NCBI GenBank assembly: GCA_954871525.1
Contig: OX940860.1
Coordinates: 20,244,001-20,308,000, forward strand
Length of the DNA: 64,000 nt
Origin: Parietaria judaica
Taxonomy: Eukaryota > Streptophyta > Magnoliopsida > Rosales > Urticaceae
Direction: 5' to 3'
Position numbers and translations under genes: made by a program. Under the pieces are notes generated by a model. The model was not told where the DNA came from and made no database searches. It saw only the letters and a list, made by a program, of their open reading frames with translations. This document shows, in pieces, positions 46,355 through 56,541 of this stretch (the stretch's first letter is position 1; the number at the start of each line of letters is the position of its first letter).

Positions 46355-46950
46355 CTTCCGCGGCCATTTATATATTTGCCGCGGCTATATTTCCAACGAC
46401 ACAAAAAAGTGTCGTCGTTAATCAAATTAGCCGCGACAAACATATATTCGCCGCGGCAAAACTGTGCGAAAAACAACCCGTAGCCTCTGTAATTTATGAG
46501 GTTGTTTTAGCCGCGGCCATTTATATATTTGCCGCGGCTATATTTCCAACGACACAAAAAAGTGTCGTCGTTAATCAAATTAGCCGCGGCAAACATATAT
46601 TCGCCGCGGCTAAACTATGCGATAATAGCCGCGGCGAATAGGAAGTTGCCGCAGCTAATTTGTGTTAGCCGCGGCAAGTATATGTTCGCCGCGGCTAAAA
46701 CTGTGCGATAATCAACCCGTAGCCTCTGTAATTTCTGAGCATTGTTTAGCTGCGGCGAACTGTAATTTGACGCGGCCAAATTGTGTTTGCCGCGGCAAAA
46801 CTGTGCGAAAAACAACCTGTAGCCTCTGTAATTTCTGAGGTTGTTTTAGCCGCGGCAAATTAGTAGTCGCCGCGGCGAGTCGTACGACGACACTTTTTTG
46901 TGTCGTCGGATAATTTCTGCCGCGGCATTATTTAATTTGCCGCGGCCGAT
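46355..46950 (+). repeat. internal CACTA motif cluster ahead of the TNPD-like gene
   Basis: About fifteen GCCGCGGC-type palindromes occur here together with paired CGACAC...GTGTCG motifs. A unit of about 148 bp is tandemly repeated: the phrase GCCATTTATATATTTGCCGC and the following CAACGACAC...GTGTCGTCG recur at about 46363 and 46511. A recurring spacer, GTAGCCTCTGTAATTT, links units. This is the same motif grammar as the element ends. Confidence 0.85.
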
Positions 46951-47153
46951 GTCGCAGATCTGAGATTTTATAACTCTTATTTAGGATTTCCTTTCACTTA
47001 TTTCTCTATACACTCCACATACACAATCCATTTCACACTTAGTCAACTTAGGCGACTTGGTTGAAGGATTTCAGCTTTGTCTTCTCGGCTTGTCTACGGG
47101 AAAGAAAGGTATTATTTCTCAAAATTCCGGATCTTGTTAAATAGATTTGCATT

Positions 47154-48086
47154 ATGGCTTCTTGAGAATGGATGAAGGCAAATAGATTGAACGATGATTA
47201 CCGAAGAGGTGTTCAAGAGTTTTTTTATCTTGTTAAATTTAAGTATAGAAGAGGAGAATTTATTCGGTGTCCATGTCTCATATGTGGAAATTTAGTTTCA
47301 AAATCTATGGAGGATGTCGAATCGCACTTATTTGAGTTTGGTATAATGAGTTCATATGATCATTAGTACTTTCACGGGGAAAAAATTTGTGGTAGAAGAG
47401 TCGATTATTATGTACAAGAACAAGACGTCGAAGAGGATGACGTGGACGGTTTGTTGAAATGCGCCGAAGAGGATTTTGTGAGAAGACCGGAGTTATTTGA
47501 GTCGATGGTGGATGATTTAGAAGCTCCTTTGTTTGATGGGTGTAAGAGTTCGAAAGTAGGGTTTTTGGTGACGTTATTTCATTTAAAGGCGGTAGGAGGT
47601 TGGTCAAATACTAGCTTTACGCAATTGTTGGAAGCCCTTCGGGATGTGCTTCCGGAGGGAAATAGAGTGCCTTTATCCATGTAAGACGCAAAGAAGATGT
47701 TGGGGTTGTTAGGTTTGAAGTTCGATAAGCTTCATGCATGTCCAAAGGATTGCGTACTGTATAGGAATGAGCATGAATATTTAATGGAATGTCCGGTCTG
47801 CAGTGAGTCAAGGTGGAAGTTGGGAAGAAGCCTCACGACGGTGTCAAAGGGGTTCCGCAAAAAGTATTATGGTACATTCCCCCGTTGCCGCGCTTTAAAC
47901 GCATGTTTAACAATCCCACTCACGCGAAGAACATGATTTGGCACTCAAAAAACCGCAGTAAAGATGGCGTTATAAGACACCCCGTTCTCGAAGAAGCTAC
48001 CGAGCATTGAAGAGGTCGAGAACTTTGATGATGATGATGTTTCTAAGTTGCGACGTCTAGACATCCCGTCAACAGAAATTGAATGA
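47154..48086 (+). pseudogene. truncated TNPD/Tnp2-like CACTA transposase
   Basis: The frame begins ATG GCT TCT, then a TGA (47163), then EWMKANRLNDDYRRGVQEFF and CPCLICGN, the Transpos_assoc domain that opens CACTA transposases. Next come YDH-stop-YFHGE (TAG at 47364), LPEGNRVPLSM-stop (TAA at 47682), then LHACPKDCVLYRNEHEYL and CPVCSESRWK of the Tnp2 region, a frameshift near 47845, and VPQKVLWYIPPLPRFKRMF. The DDE catalytic part that should follow is missing; the sequence ends within 150 bp in DDDDVSKLRRLDIPSTEIE. Intact TNPD proteins cut the element ends; this one cannot. Confidence 0.88.
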
Positions 48087-48299
48087 AATATTCACTTGTC
48101 AATATTAATAATGATTTTATATTTCATTCTACTTGTTTAATAATGTAGTTTTATGACTTTATTTATGATTAAACATTTATTATTATTTCATAATATAAGT
48201 TACTGATGTGATTTAAGTTAAATTGTCAAAAGCAAGTACTTACCGTTGATATTTTTTAATTTTTTCAATGTGTAAAAGATTGAAAACAAAACAACTTTT

Positions 48300-48420
48300 T
48301 CAACATGCCGCGGCAACTTATAAAGTTGCCGCGGCTAACATTCCAACGACACTAAAAAGTGTCGTCGGATCAAATATTAGCTGCGGCTAATACAAATAGG
48401 CCGCGGCAGACTTATAAATC
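48300..48420 (+). repeat. small CACTA motif cluster after the TNPD remnant
   Basis: Three or four GCCGCGGC-type motifs flank one inverted pair (CAACGACACT, AAAA, AGTGTCGTCG). Confidence 0.8.
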
Positions 48421-48710
48421 TCTCTGAAAATTGTTTTTAGAATAGCGGCAAAAGTACCTATTCTTAATATAGTGGTGAATTTGAGATATATTTTCACATT
48501 TTTTGATGTAGTTTATTATTGTAACATTATATATAATTAGTCAACACTAAGTTTGACATAATTAGTTTTGTAATTTGACGTTTTCCCTAATTGTGACCTT
48601 ATTGCGGCAAAAGTACATATTTTTTGGAAATTTGTTAAATTTGGGTTTTTTTTGTCCGATTTTTTATGTAATTTCATTTTGTAACTTAATGAAAAAGTTT
48701 AGAACCCTAG

Positions 48711-49043
48711 CTAACCCTAACCCTAACCCTAAGCCCTAAACCCTAAAACCCTTTTTGGCAAAAGGAAACTTTGGAAATAATTTCATTATGTACTCTTGAA
48801 ATTATTTTTTGTTTGAATAAAATTGGTTGTTTAAGAATTTAATAAATTGGTTAAACCCTAACCCTAACCCTAACCCTAACCCTAAACCCTAAACCCTAAA
48901 CCTTAAACCCTAAAACCCTTTACTTGGGAAATAATTTCATTATGTACTCTTGAATTAATTTTTGTTTAAATAAAATTGGTTCCTAAACCCTAAACCCTAA
49001 ATTAGTTAAACCCTAACCCTAAGCCCTAAATCCTAAAACCCTT
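48711..49043 (+). repeat. tandem array with telomere-like CCCTAA/CCCTAAA blocks
   Basis: Three blocks (48711-48753, 48852-48919, 48981-49043) mix CCCTAA (vertebrate-type) and CCCTAAA (plant-type) units. They are separated by spacers that resemble one another (AATAATTTCATTATGTACTC, AAATAAAATTGGTT), so the array is built of larger units each carrying a telomere-like block. It lies inside the CACTA element and is not a chromosome end. Confidence 0.85.
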
Positions 49044-49189
49044 TTTTGCATAATTTTACTTGGGAAATCAATGCATTCGTGGTGTTCATTTACTAATTAT
49101 AAATTATATAATATAAAGAAAGTGTAATAATATAAACTAAGAGTAAAATAAGAGGTTTTTTATTTTATTTTTTCAAGTGAAAAATGGAA

Positions 49190-49660
49190 AATAAAAAAAT
49201 GATCTCAATTAGTCGCGGCATTGTTATTTTAGCCGCGGCTAAATTTACATCCAATTTAACAAAGGCTACGGGTATGTTTCTTCCAGAATTAGCCGCGGCA
49301 CAAAATTATATGCCGCGGCAAGTGTGCTGTACGACGACACATTTAAGTGTCGTTGGTTATATTCGCCTCGGCACACAATATTGAGCCGCGGCGAATCCTG
49401 CATCCAATTTTACAGAGGCTACGGGTTTATTTGTATCAGGATTAGCCGCGGCAAAATATGTTATGCCGCGGCATGTATTCTATACGACGACACTTATTTG
49501 TGTCGTCGGTTACATTTGCCGCGGCACACAATAATGTGCCGCGGCTACTAATGCATTCAATATTTTTGTTGGCTACGGGTTTAATTTCGCCGCGGCAAGT
49601 TTAAGTTCGCCGCGGCGAGTTTCGGGAATTTTGAAGACACATCCAATTTTGTGTCGTCGA
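49190..49660 (+). repeat. internal CACTA motif cluster ahead of the TNPA/Ulp1 gene
   Basis: About ten GCCGCGGC-type motifs occur in pairs 15-25 bases apart, interleaved with TACGACGACAC...GTGTCGTCGG inverted pairs. A spacer GGCTACGGGTTTA recurs and is the reverse-complement relative of the TAGCC spacer in the cluster at 46355. Confidence 0.85.
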
Positions 49661-50113
49661 ACCCCCAAATTTTCGATTTTTTCCGCGTTTTTTCAGTTTC
49701 CCTCCCTTTTTTTCTATCTTTTCAGCTTTTTTTCACTCTCTTTCTCTCATTCTCCCTTCTCTTTTTTCTCTCTTTCTCTCATTCTCCCTTCTCTCCTTTT
49801 CTCTTTTTCACCTTGTGCCGTCGCCGTGGAAGAGAACGCCGGCCATCAACAAGTCTACTCGCGTTGATATTACATTGAACAAGGTTAGAATCTGAGCCCT
49901 AAATTGATATTACATTTTTAATGCATTTTTGTGTTAAAATAATATTGTTTATAGTTTATGTGATGATATTTTGATGATTTAGTGAATATCTCTTAATGGG
50001 TTCATGAATTTGTTGATGGTTTTTAATTTTTGTTGATTTGTGTTTTGGTTTGTTGGTGGGTTTATATTTTTCGAAATTTATTGATATATTTTTGTGGGTT
50101 CATGAACTTGTAG

Positions 50114-53036
50114 ATGAATTTTCGAGACGAATCACCCGAACGTGATGTACGGGATCGAGAAGAATCACACGAACGTGAAATCAAACCCGGTTAGTTTATT
50201 TTTATTTGCATCCGAAATTGTTGTATTGAACTAGTTTCTAAGATTGAGTTAATTATTTTATGGAGGTATAGACGAGAATGAATCAAAACCGAGAAGAAAA
50301 CTAGAAGATCAAGGGCAAAGAAAAGTGACTCTAATGAGAAGAATCAATGTATTGAAGCATAAGGGGGAAAAAGTTCATGTTAAATTTGATGAGAAAGAAC
50401 AACCGGAAGGACAAGAAGGTGATTTTTTAGGTAGTTGGATTGGTGTGTTAGCTAGGGAATTCGCTCCAATAACTATTATCGATTGGAGAGATAAAAGTTA
50501 TGCTAAGGTGAAAGAACGGATATGGAATGAAGTCAAACAAGCATTTGATATTCAGGGATGGTTCAAAAGAAAATGTTAATCAAGTGCCGCGACTTCGGCA
50601 AGACAATTCCGGCATGATCTCTCTACCCTAATCAATAAACATCCCAAGGGTAAAAGCATTTATGAGCGACCGGATATTGTTGAGAAGTACTACACGAGCA
50701 TCACGACCGAAGTATGGAAGGAATTTGTGGAAATTAGATCAAGTGAAAAGTTTGGGGAACTCTCGAAGAAAAATAAAGCTCATAGAGATCAAGTTGAATA
50801 CCTCTCGAGAACGGGCCGAAATGGATATCGGAAGATCGATCAACTACTAGTTAGGGTTCTAACTTTGTATTTTAATTTTATTTTATTTTATTGCCAAGAA
50901 TCGAATAACATGTTTATTTTGTTTCGTAGCATGCCAAAAATGGAGAATGGGCCACCTTACCCACACTTTGGTGCGTCACGAGGAAGAACCCCGATGGTTC
51001 ATTAAAGGACTCAACTTTGGAGCCAATAATAGAGAAAATAGTAAGTACTTATATAATGTAGTGCAAATATAAGTAGTATATTTGATTCTCTAATAATTTT
51101 TGTTTTTTGTTAGAACGAATATGCCACGCAAGAAGAAAATGGCGAGTTTGAACCCGATGAGGAAGTCGACGTATTGACAAGAGCGTTGGGAAAGAAAGAT
51201 CATTCCGGACGAGTTCGGGGACAATCAAAATACGTCACAAAGCGAGCACATCACCGAGCATCCAACTCAACGCCGAATCCCGTCGTTAAAAGCCTCCAAG
51301 CGGAAATTGAAGAAATGAAAGCGAAAAGCGAGGCGAAAGATGCGGCTTTGGAAGAATGGAAGTCAAAAATGGAACTATTTGTCCAACAATCAATTGCTCG
51401 AAATTTTGAAGGGAGTAACGGTGCATGCTCCCGTGGCGGCACTCCGATTAGTCAACCGCTCGCACCGGTTACTCAACCTGTCGCTCCGGTTAGTTCGGGA
51501 AAAAAGACTAAGCCCGTATCGGTCGACAATGGAAGCGGTGTTGGCGGAAGGGGCTCGAGGGATGTACGACCGGCGGTCTCTCATCCAAAGACGCCCATTT
51601 CGGGTGATGGTGGCGTCGAATGTCTTCTCTACTCGGACGCTTTTGAAGAATACGCCGCAAAGGGGAGGGCATATAAACGTTATATCCCGGGCGAGGAACC
51701 TTTTCTCCATAAAGAATGGGCGGGCGAATATACTCGGGTGTTAATTGAAGTGGTAAATGCTCCGATGCCTAATATTCCTCTCCCTATGGAAACGCAATGT
51801 ATGGAATTTCTCGATGACGTGATCGGGAACTTAGTGCCTTGGCCGACAAGGTTAATCAAGAAAGTCGATTCCCAAGGTAGTCCATCTCTCATACCTAAGC
51901 CAAAATAGGTTGCCAAAAGTGCACAAGATCCAAAAAAGATTAAGATGTCTATCGTTGTCCCGGAATTGAGACCTTTGGCCGATTATGCCAACAATTATAT
52001 GCTTGCACCAAATGCATTACTCGAAGTGAATCTTGATAAAAGTTTGGGTGAAGATTTAACTTATTTAACTTTCGATGATATGCGCGAATTTCTACTCTCC
52101 GAGGATTTGAATGTGAATTGGATAACGACTTGTCAAAGGTATGTTTTCTATTTTTACATATTTTTTTTTTATTTCCTTATTTCTTAATGATTTTAAAATA
52201 TGAATAATTTATTCTACTTTTCTTTATATTATATTTGTAGTTATTTGTTACAAACATACATGGCAAAAAGTGATGTGAGAGATTTGTACGGTTTTATTCC
52301 TCCGTATAATGACATGAACTACAACTCTTATGGCGACGACGAAGATAAGAGGTCCAAAGAATTGGAAAAGGATGTGGAGGTTTGCTTAAAGAATATATCA
52401 AAATGCAAGAAAGACAAATTGTGGTTGATGCCATACAATAGTCACAATCATTGGACTCTCCTCATGTTGAACCCTTGGCGTAATAGTGTGACCATATTTG
52501 ATTCACTTAAAAATTCAAGAGGATTGAATGCGCATTTATCCGCGTTTTTTGATAAGTAAGTATTCTCGAATATAGAATTATCTTTTTATTATTGATGTAT
52601 TTCAAATACAAGGTTTTGTATATTTAACGTTTACATTTTTTGTAGGCTCGGTGAAACGTTCATGTTACACCATACAACCGGCAAGAATATGCACTCGGTG
52701 GTCAAAGTGTCGATTTCAAAATCATGTCCGAAACAACCGGGAAATCACGAGTGTGGATACTTTGTCATGAAGTTCATGCACGACATCGTCATAAAGGGTA
52801 TTGCGTTTGTTGATAAAAAAATATATTTATAGTTTAAAAGAGATAGATTCTCTTAAGTTAGATTAGGTGCATATGTTCTTCAAAAATTTGCAAAGTATGA
52901 TGAAGAATAGAATATTATGTATATGGACGGTCTTACATTCTTTGGTATATAATGACGGTACTATTTGTAAGTATGAACGACGCTTTTTGTAGGTACGGAA
53001 GATTATTCGTATAAATCGGTTAATTTTCGGAATTAA
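50114..53036 (+). pseudogene. TNPA-like (Transposase_24) protein fused to Ulp1/C48 protease domain
   Basis: Seven exons can be joined in phase at GT...AG sites: 50114-50189, 50272-50849, 50930-51040, 51114-52138, 52241-52555, 52646-52797 and 52993-53036. The first half holds the Transposase_24 (Ptta/En/Spm) domain: WRDKSYAKVKERIWNEVKQ, VWKEFVEIRSSEKFGELSKK, then LTRALGKKDHSGRVRGQSKY, followed by a coiled coil (SLQAEIEEMKAKSEAKDAAL). The second half is a Ulp1-like cysteine protease with His in NHWTLLML, Asp in TIFDSLKN, and Gln and Cys in KQPGNHECGYFVM, the C48 catalytic set in the right order. Two in-frame stops (TAA 50577-50579, TAG 51906-51908) interrupt it; both read as former Gln codons. 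By analogy the first part binds subterminal repeats and the second could remove SUMO. Unless the stops are read through, it is inactive. Confidence 0.85.
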
Positions 53037-53159
53037 ATATATATTATTTATTATTTACAGGTACCAAAGCATCCGGGCGATTTAAATCGCCCGGTTTTTT
53101 TTATTTTATATCGGAATATTCGACGACGGATGAAAAACCGTCGCGGAAAGTATTTTATC

Positions 53160-53713
53160 AATGCAATCGGGCAAAAAAAATGCCGCGGCAATATTAAAAA
53201 TGCCGCGGCGTATTAATCTCAACGACACTAATAAGTGTCGTTGGAATGAATATTGGCCGCGGCACAAAATTTAAAATTGCCGCGGCGAATATCCATTCCA
53301 ACGACACTTATTAGTGTCGTTGGGATAATATTCGCCGCGGCAACATTTATATTTGCCGCGGCTAATATTCATCCCAACGACACTTATTAGTGTCGTTGGA
53401 GAAATATACGCCGCGGCGAATTTCGCCGCGGCTTACAGCATGTCCGAGGACATTTTCGAGTTTTGGAATCACCTCACACAACACTTATTATGTGTCGTCG
53501 GACTGTTCGCCGCGACAAAGCTATTATTATGCCGCGGCGAGTTTGGATTCCGACTACACTTTTTAAGTGTAGTCCAGTTCCACCTCCAACGACACTTAAA
53601 TTAAGTGTCGTCGGATATCATACGATGGAGGATCCGACGACACATAAAGAGTGTAGTCGAAGAGCTCCAACTACACTCTTTAAGTGTAGTCCAACCCCTT
53701 TTTTGTAGTAGTG
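53160..53713 (-). repeat. CACTA right subterminal motif cluster
   Basis: About ten GCCGCGGC-type motifs alternate with inverted pairs such as CCAACGACACT ... AGTGTCGTTGG. Nearest the terminus the pair changes to ACTACACT ... AGTGTAGT (53550-53700), so the outermost copies form a distinct subtype. Confidence 0.85.
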
Positions 53714-53799
53714 AAAATGCGTGAAAATATCATATATGTATGAACATAATTCATAAATATACTTTATAATTTTGCAATACCAAAATTCTATACTTTAAT

Positions 53800-54029
53800 C
53801 TTTCTTTTTACTAGAGCGATATTATTACCAAGATTACATGATTACATGTATTCGCATTATAAAATATATTCACAGTGTAAGAACAATTGACACTATTAGC
53901 CGCAGAAACTATTGATTGTAATTACATACATACGTAATTTTTGCGTCTCGCCAAGATCGAACTCAAGATCTCTCATAGACTTGTGTAGTGGGTTTACTAT
54001 TAGACCCAACAAACTTGATCGAATTTTAG
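53800..54029 (-). mobile_element. tRNA-derived SINE, third copy
   Basis: On the minus strand it starts AAGTTTGTTGGGTCTAATAG, with a B-box-like GAGTTCGATCTTGG near 53965, and ends in an A/G-rich tail. The body shares TTGTTCTTACACTG and GCGAATACATGTAATC with the other SINEs. The flanks ACTTTAAT (53792-53799 and 54030-54037) give a short target duplication. The A box is degenerate. Confidence 0.6.
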
Positions 54030-54037
54030 ACTTTAAT

Positions 54038-54857
54038 TTATTAAATCAAATGCCATGTAATTAAATAGAATAACCTTACAGCACAATTAAGATTATAATT
54101 GCCTAGAAAAGGTTATCAACACCTATCTATAATCTCTTACCTATTTTGTTCTCAACTTCTAAATCTAATCAATTGGAATCTCCATTCATTTGTAGAATTC
54201 GTACACCCCTTTTTATTGTCTTGTGTATGTGATATGACGCGTATATCCCTTACCTTTAGATCGTAATTAAGGGAAATAAAAAATGAGCTAATTAATCCCG
54301 CATATTATTAAGTGACGAAACAACACGTCTTTTGGTGTGAAAATTGAAATGCATGTGTGAATCATGCACGCAAATATAGCAATCTTAGTCATACTCATAA
54401 ACACACATGCAAGCACACTAAAATGTTTCTCTCTATAATGTACTACAATGCAAAATGATGAGGCTCTCAGTCCACCAATAGTAAGCCTTGCCGTTTCTTT
54501 CAAGTGATTTGAGTGATATTCGCATAGGGATCAACTTAAATGGGTTTGTTGATCTTAAAATGACTTAAACTTGTTGATCCTTGTGTGCGGTATAGTCAAA
54601 CATCTCTTTCAGCATTTATAGACAAATTTGGAATTTGGATGAGACTTTGAGTGAAGGGTTGCGGTTTTTGGTGTCTTAATCTAAAATTTATGCGTGAATT
54701 GGTAAGTTACCGGAAGAATTTTTATGTTATAATTTGTGAATTACCAGGCGGGTCTCACTTCCTCGACATCAATTAATAACATCATTGTCAAAAATCATCT
54801 ATAACTTTAAGTGAAAAAAAAAAAATTGACATCTATGGGCATAGCTTCGTACGCCCC

Positions 54858-54909
<52 letters not shown>

Positions 54910-55402
54910 ACCACCTAAGTCATCAAACGTGGATAACTCTGTTGCCATATTTGTGCAGTTTGTTTTGGGTGAATAACCGAGTTTTTAGTATATTTTATAA
55001 ATAAAAGATCGAATACCTTATTTTGATATTTTTATAATAAAAATTGAATATCATATTTAAAAAGATAAAAAAAAGGCATATATTCGGTATCTTTTTTGTG
55101 GTAATATCGGTATTTTTACCGCATTTACCGCTTTGAAGAATATGACTAGAAATGAGTATCAAAAATATATATGTAACCATAAATTTAAAATTTTGAAGTG
55201 GATGGAATTTGAACCTAAGTGTTATAGGAGGAAAAAACTCAAATTGAACAACAATCTCCACTGCTATCAAATTTGTTTAGATATGCATGATACATATTAT
55301 ATATATATATATATATTGATATAGCTGTATATATTAATTTAATAACGGGTTTAAATCATGTGGGGCGGCCGACCCGCTTGTGCCTTAATTAACCCACCCA
55401 TG

Positions 55403-55438
<36 letters not shown>

Positions 55439-56345
55439 ATCGGGACCAAAGGAGTGATCAACTCGGATATTACTCGTTGCCCTGTGTGCACTTTGTTCAA
55501 ATTTGGAAATTATTTACATGTCCCACCCTCTCTTACTTAATTAATGTGGGTAACTTTATCCGGTAACCTACTAACCATGCACTATAAATAACTTTGCCAA
55601 AGCATAAAAAAAAAGTTGTATATAAATCAATAAATAATCAGTGTACAATAATAAATATTATCTCTGAGAAAATATATGTACAAGTAAGATCACTCGGACC
55701 TACACCTACTTTTCAAACTATTATTGGCGCTGAACACAAGCGCGTCAACATTTTCTTTCTTTGCAACTTGCGAGAAAGATTTACCATTTTCTCTCACGTA
55801 AGACCTATCATCTTTATAGCATCTTCATTAATGGACCGTAACGCACTCTTTTTGCTGTAAGTGTAATATATATGCTCCTCATTCTTTCAAAAACTTGCAT
55901 GGTGCCCCCTAAGTATGAAAAAATGACACATCTTTGTGCACTTCTATCTCCCAAACTTTTGTTTCTTGCAATAATGCCCCTTATTTGAATGTATTTTGTA
56001 ATTTAATTCCCAAATTAGAATATCATCAAATAATGTTGTTAAAGATGAAAATAACTTTAGATTGGCGAAAAATAATAACGAGTTTATATAAAATATCTTC
56101 GCGGTCAGTCATGACACGCCCACAAATTAATATTTTCCGTCATTCTTTAATGCGGATGAAGCAATGTTCTACCTGTTAAAGAAATAAAAGGGCATTGCCG
56201 CCAGAAACTGAAACTCGGAAGCAAAGTTCGCCAATGGGCTGAGTTCGGGGGGGGCATATGTACCAATTACTCATACTACATCTCATCTTAGTTAAATAAT
56301 ACTAATAATAATAATAATAAAAAAAAAAAAAAAAGGAAGCTTCAG
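54038..56345. other. AT-rich intergenic DNA, no gene
   Basis: It contains AT microsatellites (54861-54907, about 55296-55318 and 55405-55436). The ORFs here are short and AT-biased with no domain. Confidence 0.6.
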
Positions 56346-56354
56346 TGAGCTAGT

Positions 56355-56360
56355 CACGTG
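56355..56360. promoter_or_regulatory. G-box in the KCS promoter
   Basis: CACGTG lies 187 bp ahead of the KCS start codon. A clear TATA box is not visible; GTATACTT near 56456 is the nearest AT-rich candidate. Role inferred from motif only. Confidence 0.35.
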
Positions 56361-56541
56361 CCTAAGGCGTGAGGTCTGATAATTAAAGAGCGATGCAGAA
56401 AGTTGCAAGTAAATCAGTTGGGCGTTGAAGGCCTTAAGCAGTCTCACATGTACTCTGTATACTTCACTCTTCATCTCCTATAAGTCTTCGTCCTTCACTC
56501 TCCATCATCATCATCTCCAAGCACTGCACTTCAGACAAGCC

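Larger units (their letters stand above)
43653..53713 (+). mobile_element. CACTA (En/Spm-type) element, 10 kb, three genes
   Basis: The left end is CACTATTACAAATATTTG and the right end, reverse-complemented, is CACTACTACAAAAAAGGGG, the standard plant CACTA terminus. AAA flanks both sides (43650-43652 and 53714-53716), compatible with a 3-bp duplication, though A-rich flanks make this weak. Inside are, left to right: subterminal motif cluster, Transposase_32-like gene, motif cluster, truncated TNPD-like transposase, small cluster, telomere-like tandem array, motif cluster, TNPA/Ulp1-like gene, and terminal motif cluster. The catalytic part of TNPD is missing and two of the three genes carry stops, so this copy is not autonomous. 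Confidence 0.93.

Noticed and set aside
48711..49043. Chromosome end (telomere)
   Set aside because: The blocks are short, mixed in type, separated by spacers and lie inside a CACTA element with unique DNA on both sides.
56425..56541. A 39-residue N-terminal extension of the KCS
   Set aside because: The upstream codons are Ser/His-rich leader-like sequence; the family starts with the hydrophobic segment at 56542.
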